The notes: generated from the sequence alone by a model not told the origin. A stretch of DNA of 64,000 nucleotides from Pseudomonas sp. MWU13-2100 (GCF_023242365.1 NZ_JALLIX010000020.1:1-64000), one strand, 5' to 3'. Shown: positions 10,359 through 19,530, counted from the first letter of the stretch. A program made the numbers and translations.

Positions 10359-10610
10359 ATGTCGATCAAAACCGCCGCTGCCGGTGCCGTACTCGCTCTT
10401 GCCGCCGCCACTATGTTTGCCGGTGTCGTCACCCAGGCCTCGGCTGCCGACGCTCAGGTTCACTGCTACGGCATCAACGCCTGCAAAGGCCAGAACGACT
10501 GCAAGACCAAGGACCACGCTTGCAAAGGAATGGGTTCGTGCAAAGGCCAGGGCTTCAAGATCACGACTCAAGCGACCTGTGATAAAGAGCACGGCAAAGT
10601 CGGCGAATAA
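10359..10610 (+). CDS. bufA1: bufferin-1-type precursor peptide (DUF2282)
   Basis: An 83-residue exported Cys-rich peptide of the DUF2282 family. Residues 1-29 are a Sec signal peptide ending ASA. The mature part carries six Cys: C36, C42, C48, C55, C61 and C74, several in ACKG or SCKG contexts. Family knowledge: bufferins are ribosomal peptides whose Cys residues are converted by an MNIO (DUF692) enzyme to copper-chelating thiooxazole-type groups, protecting the cell from copper. AGGA precedes the start. The MNIO gene follows 70 bases later and its DUF2063 partner overlaps that, the standard order. The modification and metal are inferred from the family. Confidence 0.82.
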   Translation: MSIKTAAAGAVLALAAATMFAGVVTQASAADAQVHCYGINACKGQNDCKTKDHACKGMGSCKGQGFKITTQATCDKEHGKVGE

Positions 10611-10680
10611 GCGACGACCGAGTGCTCCCGCAGCGGTCGGCCCCCGATGCCGCTGCGGACACTTTCGCAAGGAGTCCAGT

Positions 10681-11526
10681 ATGTCCGCTTCCCGTTCCTG
10701 CCTGGGTTATGGCCTGGGTTTGCGCAGTCACTATCACCAGGAAATCCTCGAACAGTCGCCCGCCGTGGACTGGTTCGAGATCGTTTCCGAGAATTACCTG
10801 GTCCAGGGTGGCAAGGCGCTGTATTACCTGGATGCCATCGCCGAACGCTATCCGCTGGTGATGCATGGCGTGTCGCTGTCCATCGGCGGGCCCCATGAGC
10901 TGGATATGCATTACCTCAAACAACTCAAGCAACTGGCCGGGCGGGTCAATCCCGCGTGGATTTCCGACCATCTGTGCTGGAGCCGCGGCAACGCCCATCA
11001 GTTGCATGACCTGCTGCCGCTGCCTTACACCGAAGAAAGCCTGTACTACGTGGCGGCCCGGGTCCGTCAGGTGCAGGACGTGCTGCAGCAGCCACTGGTG
11101 CTGGAGAATGTCTCCAGCTATGTGCGTGCCGCGTCCGATGAATTTTCCGAGTGGGAGTTTCTCGAAGCCCTGAGTCGCCTGAGCGACTGCGAGCTGTTGC
11201 TGGACGTGAACAATGTCTATGTCAGCGGCCGCAATCACGGTTTTGATCCCTGGACTTTTATCCACAGCCTGCCGGCGCGCAAGATCCGGCAATTGCACCT
11301 GGCCGGGCATGCCGACTATGGCGACTATGTGATCGATACCCATGATCATCCGGTCTGCGATCCGGTCTGGGCGCTTTATCAACGGACCCTCGAACACCTG
11401 GGCCCGGTGGCAACCTTGCTGGAACGCGACGATCACTTCCCGCCGCTGGCCGACCTGGTGGATGAACTGGGCAAGGCCCGTGAGTTGGGCGGTGCTGCCC
11501 TGGCGCGGAGGTCTTTATGCGCCTGA
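10681..11526 (+). CDS. bufB1: MNIO-family (DUF692) multinuclear iron oxidase
   Basis: A 281-residue TIM-barrel protein of the MNIO family, which binds a two- or three-iron cluster and oxidatively rearranges Cys residues in a partner peptide. Likely metal ligands are visible in MHGVSLSIGG, WISDHLCWSRG, LVLENVSSY, LLLDVNNVYVS, HLAGHAD and DTHDHPV. The start at 10681 follows AAGGAG; upstream in-frame sequence reaches back only through the previous gene in another frame. It ends overlapping the next gene by 10 bases, so the two are translationally coupled. It is expected to modify the peptide encoded just upstream. Confidence 0.87.
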   Translation: MSASRSCLGYGLGLRSHYHQEILEQSPAVDWFEIVSENYLVQGGKALYYLDAIAERYPLVMHGVSLSIGGPHELDMHYLKQLKQLAGRVNPAWISDHLCWSRGNAHQLHDLLPLPYTEESLYYVAARVRQVQDVLQQPLVLENVSSYVRAASDEFSEWEFLEALSRLSDCELLLDVNNVYVSGRNHGFDPWTFIHSLPARKIRQLHLAGHADYGDYVIDTHDHPVCDPVWALYQRTLEHLGPVATLLERDDHFPPLADLVDELGKARELGGAALARRSLCA

Positions 11527-12308
11527 ACGACTGGCAGCTGGCCTTTGAGCGTTACCTGCTGGGGGACGATGCCAGCGCCGACGCGGCATTGGGCGCCAGC
11601 CTGATCGGTGGGCCGAGCCTGGATGTGGCGACCGGCCTGGCCATTTACCACAATGCCTACCGCGCCCGTTTGCAGGAAGCCCTGCGCAGCGATTTTCCCA
11701 CGGTCTGGAGCTGGCTGGGTGACGATGAATTCGATGCACTGACCGCGGCCTATCTGCGCGAATGTCCATCGTCCCATTACAGCCTGCGCTGGCTCGGTGC
11801 AGGCTTCGAGGCTTTTGTCCTGCGCCATCTGGTGCCGGAACAGAGTGCGCCCCTGGCAGAACTGATTTGCCTGGAATGGGCCTTTACCCTGGCTTTTGAT
11901 GCCTTGCCGGGCGAGCCCCTGACCCTGGTGGCCATGGCCAGTCTGGCGGCGGAGGCCTGGCCGACGCTGCGGTTGGAGCTGGTGCCCAGCGTCCAGTGGC
12001 TCGATGGCCGGTTCAACAGCCTGGCGATGTGGCGGGCGGTGAAGGCCGAGGCGGAGTTTCCCGACAGTCTTGAGCTGGAACAGCCCCAGGTCTGCCTGGT
12101 CTGGCGTGCCGGCCTGGTCTGCCACTATCGTAGCCTTGAGCCGGCAGAAGCCCAGGCGCTGAGCTGCATGGTGCGGGCCGGTTGGAGTTTCGCCGAACTG
12201 TGCGCCGAGCTGGCGGCCACTCTCAAAGAGGGGGCGCCCTTGCAAGCGGTCAGTTGGCTCAAACAGTGGGTGAGCGACGGTCTGGTCTGCCAACGCCACA
12301 CTTCTTGA
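11517..12308 (+). CDS. bufC1: DUF2063 partner protein of the MNIO enzyme
   Basis: A 263-residue protein of the HvfC/BufC (DUF2063) family. Residues about 1-95 form the DUF2063 domain, visible as LAIYHNAYRARLQEALRSDF and VWSWLGDDEFDAL; the rest is a less conserved tail. Family knowledge: the protein delivers the precursor peptide to the MNIO enzyme. It overlaps the MNIO gene by 10 bases, with GCGGAGG upstream inside that gene. No DoxX-type membrane gene, common in such operons, follows; the next gene is cfa after 127 bases. Confidence 0.85.
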   Translation: MRLNDWQLAFERYLLGDDASADAALGASLIGGPSLDVATGLAIYHNAYRARLQEALRSDFPTVWSWLGDDEFDALTAAYLRECPSSHYSLRWLGAGFEAFVLRHLVPEQSAPLAELICLEWAFTLAFDALPGEPLTLVAMASLAAEAWPTLRLELVPSVQWLDGRFNSLAMWRAVKAEAEFPDSLELEQPQVCLVWRAGLVCHYRSLEPAEAQALSCMVRAGWSFAELCAELAATLKEGAPLQAVSWLKQWVSDGLVCQRHTS

Positions 12309-12435
12309 CGCACCCATTCCCCACAGGGGCGGTGGCGGGCAAACCCCATAGTTCGAGTCTATTATCTCAATAGGCTGACAGTTCCTGTGAATGCGCTACC
12401 CTTAATTCAGACGTCTGAAACAAGGGGGATTACTC

Positions 12436-13620
12436 ATGCTCGCGCAACTTCCACCGGCCTTACAGAATCTTCAGCTACCGCTTCGCCTGAGACTCTGGGA
12501 CGGCCACGAAATCAATCTCGGGCCGACGCCCAGTGTCACCATCGTTGTGAAGGACCCACAACTGGTCGCGCAATTCACCCATCCGACGCTGGACTTGCTG
12601 GGCAGTGCCTTCGTCGAAGGCAAGCTGGAACTCGAAGGCTCGATCAGCGACGTTGTGCGGGTCTGCGACGAGTTGAGCCAGGCACTGCTGGAGGATGAAG
12701 GGGACAACCTGCCGTCGCGCCTGGCCCATGACAAGGCTACCGACGCCGCTTCCATCTCCTATCATTACGACCTCTCCAACGCTTTCTACCAGCTCTGGCT
12801 GGACCGCGAGATGGTCTATTCCTGCGCCTACTTCGAAAGCACCGACGCCACCCTCGAAGAAGCCCAGCAAGCAAAATTCCGCCACCTGTGCCGCAAACTG
12901 CGCCTGCAGCCTGGCGAGTACCTGCTGGATGTCGGCTGCGGTTGGGGCGGGCTGGCGCGTTATGCTGCACGGGAATTCGGGGTCAAGGTGCTCGGTATCA
13001 CCCTGAGCAAGGAACAGCTGGCGCTGGCGAAGGAGCGGGTGGCCGCCGAGGGGTTGCAGGACAAGGTCGACCTGCAGTTGCTCGATTACCGTGACCTGCC
13101 CCAGGACGGCCGCTTTGACAAGGTGGTCAGCGTCGGCATGTTCGAACATGTCGGACATGCCAACCTCAAGCAGTATTGCGAGATCCTCTTCGGGGCCGTG
13201 CGCGAAGGTGGCTTGGTGATGAACCATGGGATTACCGCCAAGTACACCGATGGACGCCCGGTGGGGCGCGGTGCTGGCGACTTTATCGATCGTTATGTGT
13301 TTCCCAATGGCGAGCTGCCGCACCTGTCGATGATCACCGCCGAAATCAGCGAGGCCGGCCTGGAAGTGGTCGACGTGGAGAGCCTGCGCCTGCATTACGC
13401 ACGGACTCTGCAACAGTGGAGCCTGCGCCTGGAAAACAACCTGGAGGCGGCGGGTCGCGAGGTGCCGGAACGGGCCCTGAGGATCTGGCGGCTGTACCTG
13501 GCCGGTTGTGCCTACGCCTTCGAAAAAGGCTGGATCAACCTGCATCAGATCCTGGCGGTGAAAGCCTTCGCCGACGGCAGTCACAACCTGCCATGGACCC
13601 GCGACGATCTTTACCGCTAA
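12436..13620 (+). CDS. cfa: cyclopropane-fatty-acyl-phospholipid synthase
   Basis: A 394-residue SAM-dependent methyltransferase that cyclopropanates unsaturated acyl chains of membrane phospholipids. The lipid-binding N-terminal part is followed by SYHYDLSNAFYQLWL and YSCAYFE and the SAM site DVGCGWGGLARYAA. Later conserved features are GMFEHVGHANL and the C-terminal W-rich core. AAGGGGG lies upstream of the ATG, and CTACCCT about 30 bases before the start resembles a stationary-phase (RpoS) -10. It converges with the cardiolipin synthase gene, another membrane-lipid enzyme. Confidence 0.92.
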   Translation: MLAQLPPALQNLQLPLRLRLWDGHEINLGPTPSVTIVVKDPQLVAQFTHPTLDLLGSAFVEGKLELEGSISDVVRVCDELSQALLEDEGDNLPSRLAHDKATDAASISYHYDLSNAFYQLWLDREMVYSCAYFESTDATLEEAQQAKFRHLCRKLRLQPGEYLLDVGCGWGGLARYAAREFGVKVLGITLSKEQLALAKERVAAEGLQDKVDLQLLDYRDLPQDGRFDKVVSVGMFEHVGHANLKQYCEILFGAVREGGLVMNHGITAKYTDGRPVGRGAGDFIDRYVFPNGELPHLSMITAEISEAGLEVVDVESLRLHYARTLQQWSLRLENNLEAAGREVPERALRIWRLYLAGCAYAFEKGWINLHQILAVKAFADGSHNLPWTRDDLYR

Positions 13621-13670
13621 TCTCCTCGAGCAGACACTGCCTCAGGCGATGTCTGCGCCGAGGTCCATCT

Positions 13671-15110
13671 CTAGAGGATCGGCGAGATCAGCCGCGCGAC
13701 CCGCATGCCGAGCTGTTGCAGGCGGTGGGTTTTGCGGCTTTCGTCCTTGGCCACTTCATGGGCCAGGGCAAAGTCCTGTTCGAGCATCTGTTCGACTTTC
13801 CGGGCGAAGGCTTCGTCCACGGTCAGCAACATCACTTCGAAATTCAGCCGGAACGAGCGGTTGTCCAGGTTCGCACTGCCGATGGCGCTGATCTCGTTGT
13901 CCACCAGCACCACCTTTTGATGCAGGAAGCCGGGACGGTAGCGGAACACCCGCACACCGGCACGCACCGCTTCGAAGGCGTACAGGCTGGAGGCGGCGTA
14001 GACGATGCGGTGGTCCGGACGTGATGGCAGCAGCAGGCGCACATCCACGCCGCGCAGCACCGCCAGGCGCAAGGCGGCGAACACTGCTTCGTCGGGGATG
14101 AAGTAGGGACTGGTGATCCAGACCCGTTCCCGAGCCGCATGAATGGCTTCGACGAAGAACAGCGAACAGGTTTCCACCGGGTCGGCCGGGCCGCTGGCGA
14201 GCAATTGGCAGAGTACGCCGTCATCCGGGTAGGACTCCGGCAGGATCAGTGGCGGCAGTTTGCGCGAGGCCCAGAACCAGTCTTCGGCGAACGACTCCTG
14301 CAAACAGGCGACCACCGGGCCGCTCACCTGCACATGGGTGTCGCGCCAGGGCGACAGCGGCGGATTGGCCCCCAGGTACTCGTCACCGACGTTGTGCCCG
14401 CCAACGAAGCCCACCAGGCCGTCGACTACCACCACCTTGCGATGATTGCGGAAGTTCACCTGGAAGCGGTTCAGCCAGCCGCTGCGGGTGGCGAACGCGC
14501 GGATCTGCACGCCGCCCTCGCGCAGGGTATCGACGTAGGTGTGGGGCAGGGCATGGCTGCCGATCCGGTCATAGAGTACGTAGACCGCCACGCCTTCAGC
14601 GGCCTTTTCCAGGAGCTTTTTCTGCATCCGTCGGCCGAGCTGATCGTCGTGGATAATGAAAAACTGCACCAGCACCGCTTCCCGGGCCTGGTCGATGGCC
14701 TGGAAGATCGCCTCGAAGGTCGCGTCGCCGTTGATCAGCAACTGCACCTGGTTGTTCGTCAGGCACGGCATGCGCCCCAGTTTCGGCATCGCCCGCAGCG
14801 AGGCATAGGCCTGGGAGCTGCGCGCGGCCAGGGCCTCTTCGACCCAGGGGCGCCAGTTCAGGTCGGCGATGGCCTTGCGCATTTCCACGTTGGCCTGACG
14901 CCGAGCCTTGATGTAGGCGTCGAAGGTGCTGCGGCCGAAGACCAGATAGGGAATCAGCGTCAGGTACGGGATGAACATCAACGACAGGGCCCAGGCGATC
15001 GCGCCTTGGGCGGTGCGCACGGTCAGCACGGCGTGGATGGCGGCGATCAGGCCAAGGGAATGAATCAGGGCAATCAGATAAGCGAAAAGGTGTGGGCCAA
15101 AATAATCCAT
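13671..15110 (-). CDS. cls: cardiolipin synthase
   Basis: A 479-residue membrane enzyme of the phospholipase D superfamily that joins phosphatidylglycerol units into cardiolipin. Two N-terminal hydrophobic segments (about residues 5-60) anchor it. The two HKD motifs are NHRKVVVVDG (middle) and LHQKVVLVDN (C-terminal), each followed by the usual GSANLDNRS or GGHN context. The length matches the family. AGGATCG precedes the ATG. It faces cfa tail to tail. Confidence 0.93.
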   Translation of the reverse strand: MDYFGPHLFAYLIALIHSLGLIAAIHAVLTVRTAQGAIAWALSLMFIPYLTLIPYLVFGRSTFDAYIKARRQANVEMRKAIADLNWRPWVEEALAARSSQAYASLRAMPKLGRMPCLTNNQVQLLINGDATFEAIFQAIDQAREAVLVQFFIIHDDQLGRRMQKKLLEKAAEGVAVYVLYDRIGSHALPHTYVDTLREGGVQIRAFATRSGWLNRFQVNFRNHRKVVVVDGLVGFVGGHNVGDEYLGANPPLSPWRDTHVQVSGPVVACLQESFAEDWFWASRKLPPLILPESYPDDGVLCQLLASGPADPVETCSLFFVEAIHAARERVWITSPYFIPDEAVFAALRLAVLRGVDVRLLLPSRPDHRIVYAASSLYAFEAVRAGVRVFRYRPGFLHQKVVLVDNEISAIGSANLDNRSFRLNFEVMLLTVDEAFARKVEQMLEQDFALAHEVAKDESRKTHRLQQLGMRVARLISPIL

Positions 15111-15240
15111 GGGCGATCCTGCTCAGGCGTCTTCAATCTCTAACAGACCATGTTCCGTCGTTATTGTCGCTATTTAATTCTTGACGCAACCCCCGCATGA
15201 TTCTGACGTCTAAGACGAACCATTCTCTAGGAGCTATTCG

Positions 15241-15756
15241 ATGAACCTTCGTCTGCCGGGCCTGGCCCTTGTCCTTGGCTCAATGATTCCTGTCGCCCAG
15301 GCGCAGGTGCTGCAACCGGGTTTGTGGGAGCTGACCTCCAGCAATGTGCAGGTCGAGAACCAACAGCTGGATGTCGGCATGCTGATGGGCGTGCTGAAAC
15401 AGAACACCACCCCGGAGCAGCGCGCGGCGCTGGAGAAGCAGGGAATCAACTTGGGCGGCGAGGGTGTGCGGGTGTGCCTGACGCCGCAACAGGTGGCTTC
15501 CGAATCGATTCCGCTGACCGACCCGCAATCGGGTTGCCAGCAGCAGGTCACCGAGCGCAACGGGCCGGATTGGAAATTCCGTTTCAGTTGTCCAAAGGCC
15601 CAGGGTGCCGGCGTGGCGCATTTTGTCAGTGACCGCGAGTTCAGCACCAAAGTCAGCGGCACGTTCAATGCCACCGGCATCCAGCAGAACGGCAGCATGG
15701 AGACGCGGGCGGTATGGATGGGACAGGATTGCGGGCCGGTGAAACCGCGTACCTGA
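15241..15756 (+). CDS. DUF3617 periplasmic protein
   Basis: A 171-residue exported protein of the DUF3617 family. Residues 1-21 are a signal peptide (LALVLGSMIPVAQAQ). The mature protein opens with the family signature LQPGLWELTS and has Cys in RVCLTP, GCQQQ, FSCPK and QDCGP, which could form disulfides. AGGAG precedes the ATG. It is divergent from cls. Function is unknown for the family. Confidence 0.85.
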   Translation: MNLRLPGLALVLGSMIPVAQAQVLQPGLWELTSSNVQVENQQLDVGMLMGVLKQNTTPEQRAALEKQGINLGGEGVRVCLTPQQVASESIPLTDPQSGCQQQVTERNGPDWKFRFSCPKAQGAGVAHFVSDREFSTKVSGTFNATGIQQNGSMETRAVWMGQDCGPVKPRT

Positions 15757-15796
15757 CACCGACGTAGTGCTCGTTTAATTGGAACACTGCGCAACC

Positions 15797-15880
15797 TGTA
15801 GGAGCGCTTGTGTGGGAGCGGAGCTTGCCCGCGAAGCTCTTGGCGGTCTTGAGGGCCCCTTCGCGGCGGTGCGGCGATCC
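15797..15880. repeat. REP-like element
   Basis: TGTGGGAGCGGAGCTTGCCC followed by GCGAA matches Pseudomonas REP sequence, with a shorter inverse match near 15868. It lies between the DUF3617 gene and the hisI remnant. Confidence 0.6.
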
Positions 15881-15969
15881 GACAAACTCCGCTTGTGTCT
15901 GGCGTTGCGGATCAGCAGGCTGCTCATGCTCAAAAGTCGTTTTGCAGGGCCTTGTAGCCGCACACCAGA

Positions 15970-16200
15970 TCAACGTTGGTCTGCGGCTGGTCGCCGGATG
16001 GAGCCTTGCAGATCGCTGATGACGTCTACCTCACCGTCACGAATCGCGTTGTAGAAACAGTTGGGGCGCTCGGTGTGGCAGGCCGGGCCTTGCTGGTCGA
16101 CCCGCAACGGCACGGCGTCGCCATCGCAATCCAGGCGTGCCTCGACCGGGTGCTGGCGGTGCCCGGAGGTTTAGCCCTTGCGCCACAAGCGGCCGTGCAC
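15970..16200 (-). pseudogene. hisI-like (phosphoribosyl-AMP cyclohydrolase) remnant
   Basis: Reading leftward directly from the stop codon of the zinc-binding protein gene, the same frame encodes GRLWRKG, a TAA stop where HisI has Glu, then TSGH, RLDCDGDAVPLRVDQ and CHTERPNCFYNAIRDGEV, ending at a stop at 15970. These are the C-terminal half of HisI, including its metal-binding Cys residues. The first 70 or so residues of HisI are absent. It is therefore truncated and has an internal stop. Family knowledge: a second hisI is one of the zinc-starvation paralogues often found beside folE2 and COG0523 genes. It was probably the last gene of the folE2 operon. Confidence 0.8.
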
Positions 16201-17088
16201 TCATTTGCTCAGCGCCGCGTGCAGGGTGTTCATGTTGTATTCGAACAGACCGGTAAAGGTACTGGCCGGGCCCTCGGCGGCGAGGGCGTCGGAGTATAGG
16301 GTGCCGCCGATCTGCGCGCCGCTTTCGTCGGCAATCTGCTGGAGCAGGCGGGCGTCCTTGATGTTTTCCATGAACACGGCCTTGACCTTGTCCTTGCGGA
16401 TCTGGGTGATCAGCGCGGCGACTTCGGCGGCGGACGGCTCGCGTTCGGTGGACAGGCCCTGTGGTGCCATGAACTGGATACCGTAGGCCTGGCCCAGGTA
16501 ACCGAAGGCGTCATGGGAGGTGACGATGCGACGGTTGCCGGCCGGCAGGTTGCCGAGCTTGACCTTGGCTTCAGCCAGCAGGCGGTAGATCTCTTTCAGG
16601 TAGGCCTGGCTGTTGCGGGTGTAGTCGGCCTTGTTCGCCGGGTCGACCTTGATCAGCGCCTGGGTGATGTTGTTCACATAGAGTTCGGCGTTGGCCAGGT
16701 TGTGCCAGGCATGCGGGTCGGGAATGGTTTCGCCGTCGTCGACCATGGTGTGGGAGATCACGCCCTTGCTGGCGGTGACCACGGGTGCCTTGGTCTCGGT
16801 GCTGGTCACCAGGCGGTCGAGCCAGGGTTCGAAGCCCAGGCCGTTCTTGACGATCAGCTTGGCGTTGAGCAGGGCCCTGGCGTCATCCGGCGTCGGTTCG
16901 TAGGTGTGGGCATCGGCGTCCGGGCCGACCATGCCGATCACGGCGATATGATCGCCGCCGATCTGCTGGGTGATGTCTCGCAGAATACTGAAGCTGGCGA
17001 CCACGGGGAGTTTGTCGGTCGCCTGGGCGGTGGACAGGTTCAGGGACAAGGCCAGCACGGAGCTGAGCAGCACGAGTAGAGCGCGCAT
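16201..17088 (-). CDS. zinc/manganese ABC transporter, substrate-binding protein
   Basis: A 295-residue periplasmic solute-binding protein of the cluster 9 (ZnuA/MntC/AztC) family. Residues 1-23 are a signal peptide. Metal ligands are probably the His in DAHTYEP, the His in DPHAWHN, the His in TSHDAFGY and an acidic residue near the C terminus. It lacks the His-rich loop of classical ZnuA. TGAGGTG lies 6 bases before the ATG at 17088; an ATG at 17103 overlapping the permease stop is the alternative. It is the last intact gene of a run folE2-ATPase-permease-binding protein behind a Zur-type box, so zinc is the likely metal. Confidence 0.85.
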   Translation of the reverse strand: MRALLVLLSSVLALSLNLSTAQATDKLPVVASFSILRDITQQIGGDHIAVIGMVGPDADAHTYEPTPDDARALLNAKLIVKNGLGFEPWLDRLVTSTETKAPVVTASKGVISHTMVDDGETIPDPHAWHNLANAELYVNNITQALIKVDPANKADYTRNSQAYLKEIYRLLAEAKVKLGNLPAGNRRIVTSHDAFGYLGQAYGIQFMAPQGLSTEREPSAAEVAALITQIRKDKVKAVFMENIKDARLLQQIADESGAQIGGTLYSDALAAEGPASTFTGLFEYNMNTLHAALSK

Positions 17089-17099
17089 CGGATGACACC

Positions 17100-17969
17100 T
17101 CATTGGGATGTAAGCAAGGGTGGGCGGCGCAGCAAACCGTGCACCGGACCGAAGACCACGGACAGCAGGTAAAAGCCGCCTGCCACCAGCACAATGGCCG
17201 GGCCACTGGGCAGCGAGTAGTAGAACGACAGCAACAATCCGAAGGTGACCGAGACGCAGCCGATCAGCGCGGCGATCAGCATCAGCACCGGCAGGTTGCG
17301 GCTCCAGAAGCGCGAGGCGATCGCCGGCAGCATCATCAGGCCGACCACCATCAGCGCGCCGATGGCCTGGAAACCGATCACCAGGTTCAGCACCACCAGG
17401 GTCAGGAACACCCCATGGGCGAGGGGGCCGAGGCGGCTGACGGTTTGCAGGAACAGCGGGTCGAGGGTGTCCAGCAGCAGCGGGCGATAGATCAGTGCCA
17501 TCAACACCAGACTGATGCCGCAGACCCAGAGCATGCCGGTCAGGGTCGGCCCGTCCACCGCCAGGGCCGAGCCGAACAGCAGGTGCAGCAGGTCCAGGCG
17601 CTTGCCGGCGATACCGAGGATCAGCACACCGCTGGCCAAGGAGATCGGGTAGATCGCCGCCAGGCTGGCATCTTCGCGCAGGCCGGTACGGCGGGTGATC
17701 CAGGCCGAGAGCCCGGCCATGCTCATGCCAGCACCGAGGCCGCCGAGGGTCAGGGCTGGCAGGCTCAAACCGGCGATCCAAAAACCGATGGCGGCGCCCG
17801 GCAGAATGCCATGGGCGACTGCGTCACCGATCAGGCTCATACGCCGCAAAATCAGGAACACCCCGAGTGGCGCGGTACTGCAGGCCAGGACCAGGCCGCC
17901 GATCAACGCCCGGCGCATAAAGACGAAATCCTGGAACGGTTGCCACAGGTGGCTGGTGAACATCAGCAT
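17100..17969 (-). CDS. zinc/manganese ABC transporter, permease
   Basis: A 289-residue inner-membrane permease of the ABC-3 (ZnuB) family with about eight hydrophobic segments. The cytoplasmic loop RRMSLIGDAVAHGILPG is the coupling motif. Its ATG shares a base with the stop codon of the ATPase gene, and its stop lies just upstream of the binding-protein start, showing tight operon structure. Confidence 0.88.
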   Translation of the reverse strand: MLMFTSHLWQPFQDFVFMRRALIGGLVLACSTAPLGVFLILRRMSLIGDAVAHGILPGAAIGFWIAGLSLPALTLGGLGAGMSMAGLSAWITRRTGLREDASLAAIYPISLASGVLILGIAGKRLDLLHLLFGSALAVDGPTLTGMLWVCGISLVLMALIYRPLLLDTLDPLFLQTVSRLGPLAHGVFLTLVVLNLVIGFQAIGALMVVGLMMLPAIASRFWSRNLPVLMLIAALIGCVSVTFGLLLSFYYSLPSGPAIVLVAGGFYLLSVVFGPVHGLLRRPPLLTSQ

Positions 17970-18637
17970 CAGGCTACCTGCGTAATGGTTTGTTGCACGA
18001 TCAGCTCTTTGCTGGGAGCCAGTACGCAGCCGCTGCTCTTGATCCGCAAAGCGCTGGGAATATGTTCGCGCACGGCAGCCAGGTCATGGCAGACCACCAC
18101 CAGAGTGCGACCCGCGGCGTGCCAGGCGTGGATATGTTTCCACAGCAGGGCCTGGCCATCCTCGTCGAGGGCGGCGTGGGGTTCATCGAGCAACAGGATC
18201 GGCGCTTCGGCCAGGCTCATCCGCGCCAGCAGGGCCCGCTGCAATTCACCACCGGACAACGCCATCAACGGGCGATGCTCCAGGCCGGCGAGGCACCAGT
18301 CTTCCAGCACGGCTTGCAGACGTTCGCTGCGTTGCTGCGGGGTTTGCTTGATGCCCCAGAATCCGGCGGCCACCAACTCTTGCAGGCTGATGGGGAACTG
18401 GCGGTCCAGATGTTGTTGCTGCGGCAGGAACGACAGGCTGCCGCGCCGTGGAACATCCAGGATGACTTTGCCGGATAGCGGCTTTTGCAGCCCGGCGAGG
18501 ACTTTCAACAGGCTGCTTTTGCCGGTGCCATTGGCCCCGATCACGGCGGTCAGGCTGCCGGCCGCGAGTTCGAAATCCACGGCGGGAGTCAGGGGTTGGC
18601 CTGGGGCGCCCCAGCGCAGGCCTTGGCAACGGATCAT
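17969..18637 (-). CDS. zinc/manganese ABC transporter, ATPase
   Basis: A 222-residue ABC ATPase. Walker A is GANGTGKSS, the signature is LSGGELQRA, Walker B is ILLLDEPHAALD and the switch His follows in VVVCHDLAAV. It energises the adjacent permease. Its ATG overlaps the folE2 stop as ATGA, so translation of the two is probably coupled. Confidence 0.88.
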   Translation of the reverse strand: MIRCQGLRWGAPGQPLTPAVDFELAAGSLTAVIGANGTGKSSLLKVLAGLQKPLSGKVILDVPRRGSLSFLPQQQHLDRQFPISLQELVAAGFWGIKQTPQQRSERLQAVLEDWCLAGLEHRPLMALSGGELQRALLARMSLAEAPILLLDEPHAALDEDGQALLWKHIHAWHAAGRTLVVVCHDLAAVREHIPSALRIKSSGCVLAPSKELIVQQTITQVA

Positions 18638-19530
18638 GCCTGCCTCCAGTTCCAGTGGCTCTCGGCCACGGCGTCATGGGCGTGCAGGCTTTCGGCGTGG
18701 ACCACCCGCAAGTGGAAAGCGCTGACCGATTCCGAACGCTTGAGCACCAGATTGAGACGGCGTGCCGCGTCTTCGCAGAACATCAGATTCTGGCCATTGG
18801 CGAGGGCGAAAGCCTGCTCGTCCGCGCGTTTGACCGCCGTCTGCACGGCGGTACCGAGGGCCGCCTCGGCTTCGTTGATCAGGGCCTCGAAGGCAAATCG
18901 ATACGTTTTTTCATCTAGTTGAATTTGTAATTGTGCAATGCTGCGCTGGCTGTGAGGTGTGGCGACGACGCCTTGCGGTCCGCCGAGCCAACTGAGGATG
19001 TCACTGTGCACCAGGGGCTTGTCGGCGAAATCGGTGATGAACTGCTGTTGGATCAACTGCCGGGCGAGGGCTGCCGAGCACGGGCAAGTTGAGGAGTAGG
19101 CCACGTCAATTTTTAGTTCCACGTGGAACACTCCGTTTTTCAGTTCGGCTAAAACACTGACTGGATAGGTTTTCCAGCCGGTCAGCGGACTGACCAACGC
19201 CGGGCGTTTGAGCAGTAGATTTGTATGAATGCGCAGGTAGGCGTTGCGGGAAAGTCCGTCGTGGCTATCGAGAAATTGCTGTAATACTTCTCGTATCAGT
19301 GTGGGCGTCAGGTCGTCCTGCTCCAGTTGTTCCAGGGCCAGGTACAGACGTGACATATGAATGCCCCGCGCTTCGCCATCGTCGAGGCTGACACCAGCGT
19401 CGGCTTTGGCGCTGAGACGGTGGCCGTCAATCGAGACCGGCAGGGCAATGCCACACATGCCCACCCACTCGAGGGGCAAGGCTTGCCGGGAGGACTGCGC
19501 GGCGATATCCGGCAGCGTCAACGCATTCAT
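18634..19530 (-). CDS. folE2: GTP cyclohydrolase FolE2 (zinc-independent type)
   Basis: A 298-residue GTP cyclohydrolase IB, which makes dihydroneopterin triphosphate for folate without needing zinc. The catalytic Cys lies in YSSTCPCSAALA (about residue 150) and the family signatures RGIHMSRLYLAL and LMFCEDAARRL are present. The start MNALTLPDIAAQ at 19530 fits the family; an ATG at 19542 is possible, and neither has a strong ribosome site. Family knowledge: folE2 replaces the zinc enzyme FolE when zinc is scarce. The Zur-type box 32 bases upstream and the metal ABC genes behind it fit that. Confidence 0.92.
   Translation of the reverse strand: MNALTLPDIAAQSSRQALPLEWVGMCGIALPVSIDGHRLSAKADAGVSLDDGEARGIHMSRLYLALEQLEQDDLTPTLIREVLQQFLDSHDGLSRNAYLRIHTNLLLKRPALVSPLTGWKTYPVSVLAELKNGVFHVELKIDVAYSSTCPCSAALARQLIQQQFITDFADKPLVHSDILSWLGGPQGVVATPHSQRSIAQLQIQLDEKTYRFAFEALINEAEAALGTAVQTAVKRADEQAFALANGQNLMFCEDAARRLNLVLKRSESVSAFHLRVVHAESLHAHDAVAESHWNWRQA

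Noticed and set aside
17103..18725. Open frame of 540 codons opposite the metal ABC genes
   Set aside because: It is Gln- and His-rich nonsense opposite clearly coding genes.
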